Shown piece after piece: positions 21,702 through 33,060 of a stretch of DNA of 64,000 bases. The notes beneath the pieces are model-generated. The model did no database searches and was not told where the DNA came from. It saw only the letters and a program-made list of their open reading frames with translations. The position numbers were made by a program, and so were the translations under genes. How positions within the stretch are numbered: position 1 is the stretch's first letter; the number at the start of each line of letters is the position of its first letter. Source of the stretch: Aselliscus stoliczkanus (Eukaryota > Chordata > Mammalia > Chiroptera > Hipposideridae); contig CM066730.1 in NCBI GenBank assembly GCA_033961575.1, positions 112,711,523 through 112,775,522 on the forward strand, given 5' to 3'.

Positions 21702-23399
21702 TCATATTCCACATATAAGTGAGATCATATGGTATTTGTCCTTCTCTGACTGACTTATTTCACTCAACATTATAGTCTCTAGGTCCATCCATATCATTGC
21801 AAATGGCACGATTTCATTCTTCTTTATAGCAGAGTAATACTCCATTGTATAAATATACCACAGTTTCTTAATCCAGTCATCTACTGATGGGCATTTTGGT
21901 TGTTTCCAAGTCTTAGCTATTGTAAATTGTGCTGCTATGAACATTGGGGTGCATAACTTTTTGTTAATAAGTGTATTGGTTTTTTCAGGATAAATACCTA
22001 GGAGTGGAATTGCTGGGTCAAACGGTAGCTCTATTTCCAGTTCTTTGAGATACCTCCATACTGACTTCCATAGTGGCTGCACCAATCTGCAGTCCCACCA
22101 ACAGTGCAGCAGGGTCCCCTTTTCCCCACAGCCCCGCCAGCACTTGTTGTTTGTTGATTTGTTGATGATAGCCATTCTGACTGGAGTGAGGTGGTATCTC
22201 ATGGTGGTTTTTATTTGCATTTCCCTAATGACCAGTGAGGTTGAACTATTTTTCATATGCCTGTTGGCCATCTGTATGTCCTCTTTAGAGAAATGTCTCT
22301 TCATATCTTCTGCCCATTTTTTAATTGGGTTGTTTGTTTTTTTGGTGTTGAGTTTCATGAGTGTTTTATAAATTTTGGATATTAACCCCTTATCAGATAT
22401 ATCGTTGGCAAATATATTCTCCCATTCAGTAGGCTTCCTTTTTGTTTTATTAATGGTTTCCTTTGTTGTGAAAAAACTTTTAAGTCTGATATAATCCCAT
22501 ATGTTCATTTTTTCTTTTACTTCTCTAGCCCGTAGGGATGTATCAGTAAAAATATTGCTCCGGGTAATGTCTGCAAATGTACTCCCTATATTTTCATTTA
22601 GGATTTTTATGGTTTCAGGTCTTACATTTAAGTCTTTAATCCATTTTGAATTTGTTCTTGTATAAGGCATAAGGAGATGATCCAGTTTCATATTTTTGCA
22701 TGTGTCAGTCCAATTTTCCCAGCACCATTTATTGAATAGACTATCTTTACTCCAGTGTAAATTCTTGCTTCCCTTGTCATAGATTAACTGTCCGTAAATG
22801 CTTGGATTAATTTCTGGGCTCCCTGTTCTGTTCCACTGATCGATGTGCCTGTTTTTATGCCAATACCAAACTGTCTTGATTACTGTGGCCTTGTAGTAGG
22901 TTTTGATGTCTGGTAGCGTGATCCCCCCGACTTTGTTTTTATTCCTCAGAATTGCCGAGGCTATTCTGGGTCTTTTATGATTCCATATAAACTTTAGGAT
23001 TATATTTTCTATTTCTGTGAAAAATGCCCTTGGTAGTTTGATAGGAATTGCATTGAATCTATATATTGCTTTAGGCAGTATGGACATTTTAACCATATTA
23101 ATTCTTCCTATCCATGAGCATGGTAGGTGTTTCCATTTATTTGTATCTTCTATGATTTCTTTCCTCAGTGTCTTATAATTTTCTGAGTACAGATCTTTCA
23201 CTGCTTTGGTTAAATTTATTCCTAGGTATTTTATAGTTCTTGACGCAATTGTGAATGGGACAGTTTTCTTAATTTCTCTTTCCATTAGTTTATTATTGGT
23301 ATATGCAAATGCCACCGATTTCTGAACATTGATTTTATATCCTGCTACTTTACTGAATTCGTCTGTCAGTTCCAATAGTTTTTTGATGGAGTCTTTGGG
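21702..23399 (-). pseudogene. L1 ORF2 C-terminal fragment
   Basis: An uninterrupted frame runs from the truncation point to the natural stop. It begins [17 protein letters not shown], just past the reverse-transcriptase active site, so the endonuclease domain and the catalytic Asp pair are absent. It retains the thumb-like region ([17 protein letters not shown]) and the C-terminal cysteine-rich motif [18 protein letters not shown]. It has no start codon context of its own and is a dead fragment despite lacking stops. Confidence 0.93.
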
Positions 23400-23415
23400 T
23401 GAACATTAAATTTTT

Positions 23416-24195
23416 AATGAAAATTGACATAATCATTATATCTGTGGCACCCTTCATTTTATAAATAAAAGGTAAAAAAACCCATTGAAAATATCTATGC
23501 TTCATATGATAAAATATGGGAATATTAAGGGAAAAAATACTTAATATTTGAGATTGTTTTCCCCTTCCAGGTTTTTTTGATTTTTTGCTGGACAGTTGGT
23601 TTAATACAATTGTGCCATTGTAAAATTCAATGGCATAGCACTGAGATCTCCTTTTGCCTCATTTATCATAGGCTTTCTCAATGTTGTTATAGTTTCTCTA
23701 AAGGTCATTTTTGATGAAAGTGTAATAGTTCATACACCAGTATGTCACAGTTTATAAAACCATTTCCCTATGAAATTTTAGATTTTCCATTTTTATTACT
23801 AATAATGCTATAAACATCTGTATTCTGTTCATACGATTTCCTTTGTACAGACTTCCAAAAGTGAGAGTAATGGTCAAATTATTTCCCAAGAAAGTTATAC
23901 TAATTTTCTATCCTATAAACAAGATATGAGTAGCACCCTCACCAGATGTGGGAATCATAATTATAAAAAAAAAACAAGAAAACTTTGCTAATTCCATACA
24001 TGAAAAATGATGTTATTGTTGCTTAATGCTTGTCAACATGTTTTATTAACAAGTTTCATTTCTTTTTTCTATTTAACATTTACCTAAACCAGAGGAATAT
24101 TTTGTTGAGGAGATATAAATGTAGAATTTAATGAAAACTCTCTCATAATGACATCTTGTCATCTCAGAATACAGCCATTGTACAAAACAACAAAA
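23416..24195. other. Intron, nothing recognised
   Basis: AT-rich spacer right of the L1 target duplication. It may be an old L1-derived sequence, which I cannot confirm. Confidence 0.4.
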
Positions 24196-24303
24196 TGTAG
24201 TTCAGTTTCTTTATCCAGCTAAAACCAAATCACTAATTTTAGAAATCAACATATTGTAGTTCAGTTTTGTTATCCAGCTAAACCAAATCACTAATTTCAG
24301 AAA
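24196..24303 (+). repeat. Tandem duplication, period 59 bp
   Basis: TGTAGTTCAGTTT at 24196 and again at 24255, each followed by TATCCAGCTAAA and CCAAATCACTAATTT. The copies differ by a few substitutions and a one-base gap. Confidence 0.88.
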
Positions 24304-25076
24304 CTATAGAAAAAGTTAGCGCCTTTTTTCCTCCCCAGCAGCTAACAAAAGTACAAAGTTGGAAGGATATGAACATAGTAAGTGGCAGTGCTTCTTTGAA
24401 TAGAATAAACAGTCCATATTAGGCAGGATAAAAGCAGGACTCAGGCTGTTGCAGGTATTCAGACAGATCCAGCATCAATAGGTTCTCCAGTTTGCTACAC
24501 CAATGAGTGTTATAAAACTGGCATAACCTCCCCCTTCACGTTCAACAACATTTTCTCTCCCCAGCAGCAGGACACAAGACATGTATTTTCACTTAAAAGT
24601 CAATTCCAAAAAGTCATCTCCAAATCTGGAAGACACTGAGAATTCCCTTTCTCAAATAAGAGCTCCTTTCAGAAGGTTCCCAAAGAGAAATTTATAAGGG
24701 AATACTCCAAGTGACTATGGATCAAGGAACAATAGGAGGCAATCAGCTTTCTGATAGAAACACTGAAGACCCCAAGGTTTTTACTTTGAAAACTGAGAAG
24801 TCTGGATGCTCTTATTTTCTGCTTGTCAGTAGAGATAGTGGAGACTGACAAAACAAACTCCTTTGTAGAAAAGCAAAGAACTGCAAAATTTTGGAATTTG
24901 AGAATGGCTTTCCATTTGAACGAATCTGTCTTTTAGTGATAGTTAAATAAATCTTAGATTTAGCAACAAGTCAAGAATCTCCTCAAAGTCACTTGATCTC
25001 ATTTTGCAGGTCAGACATGGCATGAATCACTACCATCTCACACTTATTCACCCTGTTTTGTGCAATTCGAGAAGTG
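24304..25076. other. Intron, nothing recognised
   Basis: No supported feature. Confidence 0.4.
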
Positions 25077-25133
25077 TAAGGCTTTAGGTTGTGTAAAATT
25101 AAAGTAAGGCTTTAGGTTGTGTGAAATTAAAGT
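25077..25133 (+). repeat. Tandem duplication next to a SINE
   Basis: GTAAGGCTTTAGGTTGTGT occurs twice in direct tandem with a period of about 28 bp, each copy followed by AAATTAAAGTA. It overlaps the left target duplication of the SINE at 25145. Confidence 0.85.
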
Positions 25134-25144
25134 ATCCTATTTCA

Positions 25145-25255
25145 GGGCCGGCCGAGTGGTGTGGCACAGTAGTTAAGCACTGGCTTGGGAAGCCAGCAGC
25201 CCAGGTTCGGGTCCCACATATGAGGGCCAGTGACACTGCCCTCAAAAAACAAAAA
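25145..25255 (+). mobile_element. Short tRNA-derived SINE
   Basis: GGCCGGCCGAGTGGTGTGGC head with a small insertion next to the A-box region; B-box-like GGTTCGGGTCC; CACTGCCCTC; A tail. Perfect 16-bp target duplication AAAGTATCCTATTTCA at 25129-25144 and 25256-25271. Confidence 0.95.
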
Positions 25256-25379
25256 AAAGTATCCTATTTCATCAAGTTGAAAGGTTCGAACTACATATAC
25301 CAGGTGTACTTAAATAAGCATTTCACTTCACCATTTGCCACACCCAGGGGTCACCTCCAAGAGCCGCCGTGACCTCCAC

Positions 25380-25530
25380 AGGCTGAATCCACTGCTCTTC
25401 CATCTGGTTTCTACAGCACTTTACTAATAGTTCTCTCACACTGTTTTATAGTATATTATAAGCTATTATCCCACATTCCTTGAGGACTGGGGCAGTATCT
25501 TATTTACCCATATCCCTGGGATCTATGCCA
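25380..25530 (+). repeat. L2 LINE 3' fragment
   Basis: TTCCTTGAGGACTGGGGCAG and CCCTGGGATCTATGCCAG match the conserved L2 3' end. Confidence 0.55.
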
Positions 25531-26519
25531 GTGTCTCTTTCCAGAGCTAGACTAGGGGACTGGATCCCACAGCAGCTTCCATGTAGCAATTCATCAATGG
25601 TGTGTTGAAACATCTCTGGAAACTTAACTCGATTCAACAAAAATAGTTATCTACCAGAACTTCTCTCAGGGATTCTACAGAATGTGGCTGGAAGGAAAGA
25701 TAAGGAGTCTGCTATTTTTCTTCTGGACAGTTGAGATACTGGGAACTGGCCGAGGGGGAACTACAGGGCCTCTTTAGCTCCCATCTTCCTTCTCATAGAA
25801 TGCTTGGCTTTTTTCCTCTTAAAAATGGCCTGAATCAATATTTAAAGAATAACATTCTGAAGCGACATCAAATCATTAGGCTACCCAGGGTAACAAGTTA
25901 TTAGCCCATGTAGAGTACTCCCATGTCTCACTCCTGTCTCTGTCCCTGCCATCAAAAAAAAAAACAAAACAAAAAAAAAGAAATAATGAATTAATGAATG
26001 AACGAATATCAGATGAGGTTTCACCACCCAGTAAGCAATGAAGGGTATGAAGGAGGAGGCCTGGCTCTCTGAAAGATCTGTGAACACAATTGGTGCACTT
26101 GCACAATGGATCTGGAAGGGGTGGCGAAACAAAATGGTGGGGAGCCTTTATACAGGTACAGAGATTCAGAAGCAGAGGCTAAGCATTCACCCTTCAGGAA
26201 GAAAGGAGAAAAATTCATAGTGGCCAACTTCCCAACCAAATATGACATCTCACAAATCTGAACGGAGAACTGTCAAATTCAGTTGTCAAATTCAGCATGA
26301 CTGGCTGCATTGTAATAACCATGAGTCATTTTGAATCAGTGATGGATCACTGGATAAATGCCACAGCATTCCTAAATGACCTTAATGTTTTATCAAATTA
26401 TAATTTCACAATTCTTCTTTTGCACAAGTTAACAGTATAATGCAACAGGCATAATGCCATCACCAGTGGAATTATCACATTATCACCCAAATAAGGATGG
26501 TGTGTATCATGCCCTGTCC
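25531..26519. other. Intron, nothing recognised
   Basis: An A-rich run with CAAAA units lies at about 25950-25985; otherwise unassigned. Confidence 0.4.
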
Positions 26520-26610
26520 ACCTTCCCCCAAGACCATGGGCTCTAGGAAGGAAAGGACATTTCCTGTCTCCCCAGGGCCTGCCACATAGTAGGTTCTCCA
26601 GATGTATTGT
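26520..26610 (+). repeat. L2 LINE 3' fragment
   Basis: GGGCTCTAGGAAGGAAAGG followed by CTGCCACATAGTAGGTTCTC. Confidence 0.55.
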
Positions 26611-27109
26611 AATTCTAAAACTCTGAGAGCTATAATCAAACTGTAAATACTACATGTCCTTGGATGATTTCAGTCTTATAAAATAGTGATCAGTGTAAAG
26701 AATGCTACATCTGGTATAACATATTCTTAACCCAATAACAAAAATCAAATTGCCATGCATTGCAAATCAGCCTAGTGTTTAGACTGAGCTAATTTCTGAC
26801 CCTAAAATATAAAGGTTTAATATTCACCAAGTATTAAATGACCATTAAACACAAAAGATATTTAAAATGAACACTGCTGCTCACTGACCCCCACTCAACG
26901 TAGTTGCCCCACACCTCATGCTTCTTCAGCATTTAGGGAATGCTGAGAGCTCTATTGTACTGCCATTAAACTGCACCACTAACTGGGGAGATGCCTTCCA
27001 CCTCTCACTTGGAGCTCTTCGGAGAGCTCAGTGTACAGGACTGGACCTAACACATAAGAGATTCTCAGTGATTATCTGTTGAATGGGAAAAGATGGTAGG
27101 ATATGGAAA
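26611..27109. other. Intron with an L2 tail fragment
   Basis: A short L2-like piece at about 27040-27090 (GATTCTCAGTGATTATCTG); otherwise nothing. Confidence 0.35.
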
Positions 27110-27280
27110 GGGGAATGCTACCATTTACTGGGTACTTTGTAAGGTAGGTATTAAGCTCTCACCTCTAATGGTGAGAAAACCGAGGATCGGAGAAACTAAG
27201 AAACTTGCTCAAGCTCACAGAGCAAACCCAGAATTCATAGCAGCTCTGACTAAGCGCCATCTGCTATACTGCCTTGCCTA
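27110..27280 (-). repeat. MIR SINE copy
   Basis: Reverse MIR: CTACCATTTACTGGGTACTT, GAAAACCGAGGATCGGAGAA, CTTGCTCAAGCTCACAGAGC. Confidence 0.68.
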
Positions 27281-27819
27281 TGAGCTATATAAAATGGAGT
27301 TTTATATAGAACATGACACCCCTCATTAAAAAACAAATCTACTATCTATCTTTTAGAGAAACTAAAAGACACAATCTAAAAAAAATCAGACGTATATAGT
27401 TCTTCCTATACTCATTACTCAGTATTCTATCTAGGGAAACAGAACCAAATGCTCCCTTTTTCATTCTGCCTGTCTCTATTAAGTAATTAAGATTAACATG
27501 ATAACCAGAGCAAAGGTGCATCCGGCTGGCACAACCTCTTACAGAGAAACATTTACCCACCAATTTAATGACGAGAGGGATAACTGAAGTTTAATCTGTG
27601 CTTAAATGATGTTTTACATGGCTTTTCTTCCTGTCTTCCTATTATTATAAAATCTGGATAAAACGAATTAATACTATATCACCTAAATGTGAACTTCTTT
27701 CTGAATGACTTACCAAGAGAATCACATACCCTCAATGTGTTAGTGACTTCCAATATGTTAGTTACTTTGTTAGGCCTTGTTATTATCCTCAAATTCTTAT
27801 GAATGTTTCAAAGACCGGG
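27281..27819. other. Intron, nothing recognised
   Basis: No supported feature. Confidence 0.4.
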
Positions 27820-28020
27820 AAGAGTGTAGCAGAAAGTTTAAGATAGAGTTCTGACTTTGTCATTTGCCACTTGCTTGATCTTAGATAAGCTAAGTATCAA
27901 TTTTCTCATCTGTACAATAGATACTAATGGAGTTGTTTTAAGAATTACATGAGGTAACTATAAATCAAATGCTTAGCACAGCAGCAGGTACAAAGTAAGT
28001 GCTCAGAAATGGTAATTTAT
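27820..28020 (+). repeat. MIR SINE copy
   Basis: Forward MIR: TCTGACTTTGTCATTTGCCA, TTTCTCATCTGTACAATAG, AATGCTTAGCACAGCAGCAG, AAGTGCTCAGAAATGG. Confidence 0.75.
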
Positions 28021-28379
28021 TAACAGAGTAGTAGCTTTATCTAAAATTAATCCTCTAAAGTTTGGCTTTTAAGTATTAACCTGTAAAGAGAAACTAGATT
28101 GGGTATTAGGGGGTTTGGTTTTCCACCTAAGTTAGTGATTTCCATGACAGATTTTGCAAACTGTCACATAACTCCAGTTACTACTCCGGTGTTATGAAAT
28201 GTAAACATAGCTTACCTCAATTATTTAATATATGTGCCCACAGGACACAGTGATGCAAGGTTTTTTTAATGTTAACCTGTGTAAAGTAACCTCTGCTTTT
28301 TGATGCAGTGCCTGTCTCCCAATCAAAATCCATGCTGCACACAAGAAAAATATAGCCAATACCACCCAAGCAAAGGCCA

Positions 28380-28560
28380 TGTTTTAAGTAAATAAACCTA
28401 TATATTTAAATATGTAAATATATATACAACTATATAGTTGTATAACAATGAGAATGTACTTAATGTCACAGAACGGTACACTTCGAAATGATTAAAATGG
28501 TAAACTTTGTTACATTTTACTACAAAAAATCTATAATCATGTAAAACAGGAAAACTGTTC
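28380..28560 (+). repeat. Old LINE 3'-end fragment with palindrome
   Basis: AGAATGTACTTAATGTCACA, ACGGTACACTTCGAAATG and GATTAAAATGGTAAAC resemble an old L1 3' end. A perfect 22-bp palindrome centred on ACTATATAGT occupies 28423-28444. Confidence 0.5.
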
Positions 28561-29034
28561 TGACTTCTTTAAAATGAACATAAGTGGATTACACAAATTA
28601 AATATACAATGATCCCCAATTACTGGAAAACATTCCAATAAACGAAAATATAATTTCCCTGTGTCATATTTGCTTTGTCCACAATTCATGGGTTATTATA
28701 AGAAATACTAAATATGTAATTATCAATTTTGTTTGTTACCTTGAATGAGAAGGGTTTGGGTGGGAGAGATAAGATCCACTAGTTTTTGTCCAGAAAAAAC
28801 ATAAATCATTTTTTACACTAGCTAAATAACCATATATGAAGTTAACACATTCAAAAATCTTCTAGTGATCATCTAGTTAAACACATACAAGGTTTATTTT
28901 TTTTCCTGAAAATAACCATGGAAGCACATGTTTACAAAAATCACAAATATATTAAGATTGATTTGAAAAGTATTTGATCCTCTTGTTATTCTTTTATTAA
29001 GAGGTCAATCTATTAAGTTGGTCAACCCCTGTTG
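28561..29034. other. Intron, nothing recognised
   Basis: AT-rich, no supported feature. Confidence 0.4.
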
Positions 29035-29140
29035 TCAGGTTTCAGGAGACCCAATTTCTATTCCCTACTTTATATCTCACTGACAGTTGGGCAAGTCATC
29101 TCCCTTTACTTGACCTGACTTTCCTCACTTAAAATGGTGG
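29035..29140 (+). repeat. MIR SINE fragment
   Basis: GTTGGGCAAGTCATCTCCCT and CTTTCCTCACTTAAAATGG. Confidence 0.6.
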
Positions 29141-30829
29141 AGAGAGAGCCAGATGATTGATAGACCCTCCACTTCTTGCATTCTACTAGCCTAGGAATTG
29201 ATTAATTGCAGCTGGAGCTAAAGGCTACATAATCTGAAAAGACTCCTCTGGAATGCTGAGAACTGGACAGAGCCTTAAAGGAAAAAAAATGACAGCACCA
29301 GGAAAAGCATTTACTCCAAGAAGAACGATGCATATTTTCTTAGAAAGCACTGAAAGGTCTACAACTGGCAACCAATAAATTGGTCTTGCTAAAAGGAGAG
29401 TAAAAGTGGGTCATAGCAAGGAAAGGTCAAGCATATAATGAAAGCATTGATTTTAATTGAAGGTAAAAAAGTCACTGGGAACCATGGGAGGGTCCTAACA
29501 AACACATTCCTTAAGGATTAGGGTTCACCAGTATTCAGTCCTTGGCCAGTAGTTTCTCTGCTTATGCATATGCTCTCCTGGGGTGCTATCCTCTACTCTT
29601 AAGGATCATTCACCACCTCTGTGTAGGTGATTACCAAACTACACAGTGAGCCCCGCCCCCAAAGCCCGAGCCTCAGAACCATCTCCCCAACATGTTTCTG
29701 GCTATCCATTGAGATGTGCAGAAACAACTCAAACTCAACATGTCCATTGAATCTGCCACTTCTGCTCATACCCACACCAAATATGTTCTTTTTGGGTCCC
29801 TGAATATTGATAGCAATATCAAGACTAACAGCTGAATGATGCTGAAGGGTGTTAGCAATACCAAGAGCTCAGGTACCTAACCCAAAAGCCTTCTTTTCCT
29901 CTATTCCCTCAATTCTGCCAGTTCTTTTCTTAAACTAGCCCCTTGTGGATCCCTGATACCATTGTGTAGGGTGGAGCCTGCCCCAACTTTGGGAAGGACA
30001 ACTGAAATACCCTTGTCTCTTCCCCACTTAGTCCCATTTCCATTTTGCAGTCAGAGAGCTCTTTCTAAAACCTATCACCTCTTGATTTGCTTTTCTTGTT
30101 ATAGGGACAAAATAATGTCTCAGGGAGGGGTGGGGAGACCTGGCAATGGAACTTGATGGAAACGAGTACTATCCAACTTTTCTTGCTGTTTTATTGGCTC
30201 TTCTATTAACTTCCCAGGAATGCTAGTGTTTGACCCCAAAAGGCTGGGCAGACTAGATCACATATTCTGTGATCACTGTGACCATCACTCACTTGAAAAC
30301 AGCTGGGATAGGAAGAAAGGATGCTTCACCATGTGGCTCACTGGGGGCACGACACACTCCACCTTCCATGTTACAATAGTATGGCCACCTCTAAACTCAG
30401 CTCGCACTGCCGGTGTCACAATTCTGATAGTTTCAACGACAGAAGAGAGGGGAAGGGATTTTTAAAGCCTCAAGCTCTGTTCCTCTGTACATATTACTGG
30501 GTCTATGCCCCCAGGTTCTGGGCATTATTACAGAAGTTTTCCTCTACTTCTTAGTCAGCGGCAGCCATTATTGTGGCAGTCAGCTCTGAGAACAGAGTGA
30601 GTGCTCCTCCTGCTGACATGTTGCCCAGTAAATGTTCTGAATCTGCTTTAGGCAAGTGCAAACTGCCCAATTTCACTTCATTTTTATACGTGTTGTTCCT
30701 TTCAAACCTAGGGGCCTTGCTGTTGATTGAGCAAAGCCTCAGCTTCTCCACTCACCCCACCATGAGACTGAAAGATAGGGGCTGGTTTTCCATGGTGGCA
30801 GTATGCAAAATGTGCACTGCCAGAAGTCC
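29141..30829. other. Intron, mostly unassigned
   Basis: An L2-like piece at about 30010-30100 (TTGCAGTCAGAGAGCTC). The open frames in this block have no domains. Confidence 0.4.
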
Positions 30830-30960
30830 CAGGCCTGCCTCCACCACCATCTGCATGGGCTTAGGCAAGTCGCTCACCCAGTCCAAGCCTCCCTGTCCTT
30901 GACTTTACAAAATGGACAATCATACTGGCCCTAAGAGTGGATATTAGTGGTAAAATAAAT
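30830..30960 (+). repeat. MIR SINE fragment
   Basis: GGCTTAGGCAAGTCGCTCAC, then CTTGACTTTACAAAATGG, in MIR order. Confidence 0.55.
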
Positions 30961-31364
30961 ATATTGTGGAAGTACTTTGGAACCATTAAAGTGGTGCATG
31001 AATGTAAAGGGGAACTCATAACGAAAGCCAATTCTTTTGCTGGCAAGGCAATTTTTAAAAAAGATGGCCTTGAAATATTATTTAAATTGAAACAAAACAA
31101 CCCAGGAAGTGAACTTTATTTACTCCACTTTGGTTCCAAGGAAACAAAACAGCAAGCGTTACAGTCACCCACACTTCCTAACACTTAAGTCCTACTCAGT
31201 GTCAAAAGGAACTCTGCAAAAAGGCCCAGGGGTCCAGGTAGAACTATGGCTCAAACACAGAACTGCACTGTGAGAAGACAACAACCTGAGTGGAAAATCC
31301 TTCTCCAAATCTTCTCCAAAATTCTTCTGCAATATGGACTGATAACGGACCATTTAGTTTAATT
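30961..31364. other. Intron, nothing recognised
   Basis: No supported feature before the purine tract. Confidence 0.4.
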
Positions 31365-31449
31365 GAGGAAAAGGAGAAAGAGAGGGAGAGAAGGAGGGGG
31401 AGAGGGAGAGAGAGAGAAAGGGAGAGGGTGAAAGAGAGAGGGAGAGAGA
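31365..31449 (+). repeat. Polypurine tract (GA-rich)
   Basis: 64 uninterrupted purines (31365-31428), one T, then 20 more. Made of GAGAGG and GAGA units with near mirror symmetry. Confidence 0.92.
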
Positions 31450-31799
31450 TCGAAAAGAAACAACACCCACAACCTTTGGCTCACAGTACCAGTGAAGCAT
31501 TGCTGTGCCGATCCACCCAACTCAGAGGAAGCCTTTTAAAACATTCCAGTCAGCCAATACAGCTTATCTTTTCAGGCTCCAATTTTCCCTGAAAGAAGTT
31601 GTGGGAAATGAAGCTTTGGGCAAGAATGTTAAAAGAGAAACAGGTCAGTTTTGAAAGAATAGGCTCTTATGTCATCTATTACTTCAGGTAAAAAGTCCAC
31701 TTTCACCTTAGTGTTATATCAATCAGTGCTTCATGGTTGCAACTTGGTGGCCGCTGGTCAGAATCCCTGGTGTCCATTTGCTCCTCTGTTGGAGCAGAA
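31450..31799. other. Intron, nothing recognised
   Basis: Spacer between the purine tract and an LTR. Confidence 0.35.
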
Positions 31800-32660
31800 C
31801 GATGTGTGGTTTACATTTAAGGGAAACAGAGTGAGATGTCTTTTTTCTGACAGGCTTTCTCTGACATTAACTGGGTGTCTTGCAACGCACTTCTGACACT
31901 AACTACCGGGAGTTAGTGTCAGACTCTATAAGTTTCAGGGCTCATGGCACAAGACTGTCCCCACTTCAGACACCAGTCCCAAGTCCAGGGATCCAGGCTA
32001 CCCATCGTTCTGTCCACTGTGATGACAAATTCAGGGATTCCCACAACCCCCTCCTTAAGTTCAATAATTCACTAGAACATCGAACAAATCACAGAACGCA
32101 GGAAACACCTGAACTCACTATTACCGGCTTACTGTAAAGGATACAACTGAGGGGCAGCCAAATGGAAGAGATGCGGAAGGTGAGGTGCTATGTGGAGGGG
32201 CAGGAACAGAGCCCTCTCCAAGCACCCCACCCGCCCAGCACTTCAGTTTGTTTGCCAATGTGGAAGCTCCTGGAGCCCTGCCATTTGGAGGGGGGGATGG
32301 GCGGTGGGGGTTATAGAAGTTTCATTACATAGACATGGTTGATTAAATTGCTGGTCATTGGTGACCGAAGAACTCCAGCCCCTCTCCCCTTTCCAGAGGT
32401 CAGGGGTAGACTGAAAGATCCAACCCTCTCAACACATGGTTGGTTTCTCTGGAGACCAGCCCCATCCTGAAGCTGTCTAGGGGGCCCACCAAGAGTCACC
32501 TCATTAGTATAAACTCAGGTGTGGTGGAAAGGGGCTCCTTATGAGTAACCAACGGTGCTCCTACCAGGAAATTCCAAGGGTTTTAGGAGCTCTAAGCCAA
32601 GAACCAGGAAGCAAAGACCAAATGCATATTTCTATTATACCACTCATAGCATGTCACTGC
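31800..32660 (-). mobile_element. Solitary endogenous-retrovirus LTR (probable ERV1 class)
   Basis: Ordered blocks typical of one LTR family: CTCATGGCACAAGACTGTC, CCCACAACCCCCTCCTTAAG, ACTGTAAAGGATACAACTGA, GGGCAGCCAAATGGAAGAGA, ACATAGACATGGTTGATTAA, GAAATTCCAAGGGTTTTAGG. No gag, pol or env frame adjoins, so it is a solo LTR. The orientation and left edge are uncertain, and the class name is from memory. Confidence 0.6.
31893..31922. repeat. Perfect hairpin, 12-bp arms
   Basis: CTGACACTAACT, loop ACCGGG, AGTTAGTGTCAG. Lies in the left part of the LTR. Confidence 0.9.
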
Positions 32661-32809
32661 CTAGGCACAGTCTCACATGAGGGCTAATTCTTACACAAAG
32701 TAGCTGCCATTTGAAACAGTGCCAAGCAATCCACTTAGAAGGTCAAGCTCACATACAAAGCCCAAACAGGACAGATATTTAAGCTACTGTCCTCCTGAGT
32801 CAATGACTT

Positions 32810-33060
32810 ACAGAAGTTACTTCCTAAGGTATGCCTTCCCTGGCCACATCAACCAGGCCCTTCACAGCTTGCTCTTTTAGCTTCCTATCCCTTGCTTTCA
32901 TAGCACTCACTTATCACACACCTTCATATAACTGTTCAATTAAAGGTTTCTCTTCCACTACACTATAAACTCTATGCGGTCTGGTCTACAAATATCGTAC
33001 CTTCTACACCCAGGGCTTAGCAGGCAGATGCTACTATTAAGTATTAAATGAACAGATAAA
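32810..33060 (+). repeat. L2 LINE 3' end
   Basis: GTATGCCTTCCCTGGCCAC, CATAGCACTCACTTATCACA, ACCCAGGGCTTAGCAGGCAG and TATTAAATGAACAG follow the L2 3' order. Confidence 0.75.

Larger units (their letters stand above)
21191..23399 (-). mobile_element. 5'-truncated L1 LINE with open ORF2 fragment
   Basis: The element runs from a T-rich left end (the inverted poly-A) through a C-rich 3'UTR tract to a truncated 5' end inside ORF2. A perfect 16-bp target duplication TGAACATTAAATTTTT flanks it at 21175-21190 and 23400-23415. At 2.2 kb against about 6 kb for a full L1 it cannot move on its own. The perfect duplications and unbroken frame suggest a recent insertion. Confidence 0.96.

Noticed and set aside
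22045..22371. 108-codon plus-strand open frame
   Set aside because: Antisense shadow of the L1 ORF2 fragment.
24196..24303. CRISPR-like direct repeats
   Set aside because: Only two adjacent copies without spacers, in a mammalian genome; a simple tandem duplication.
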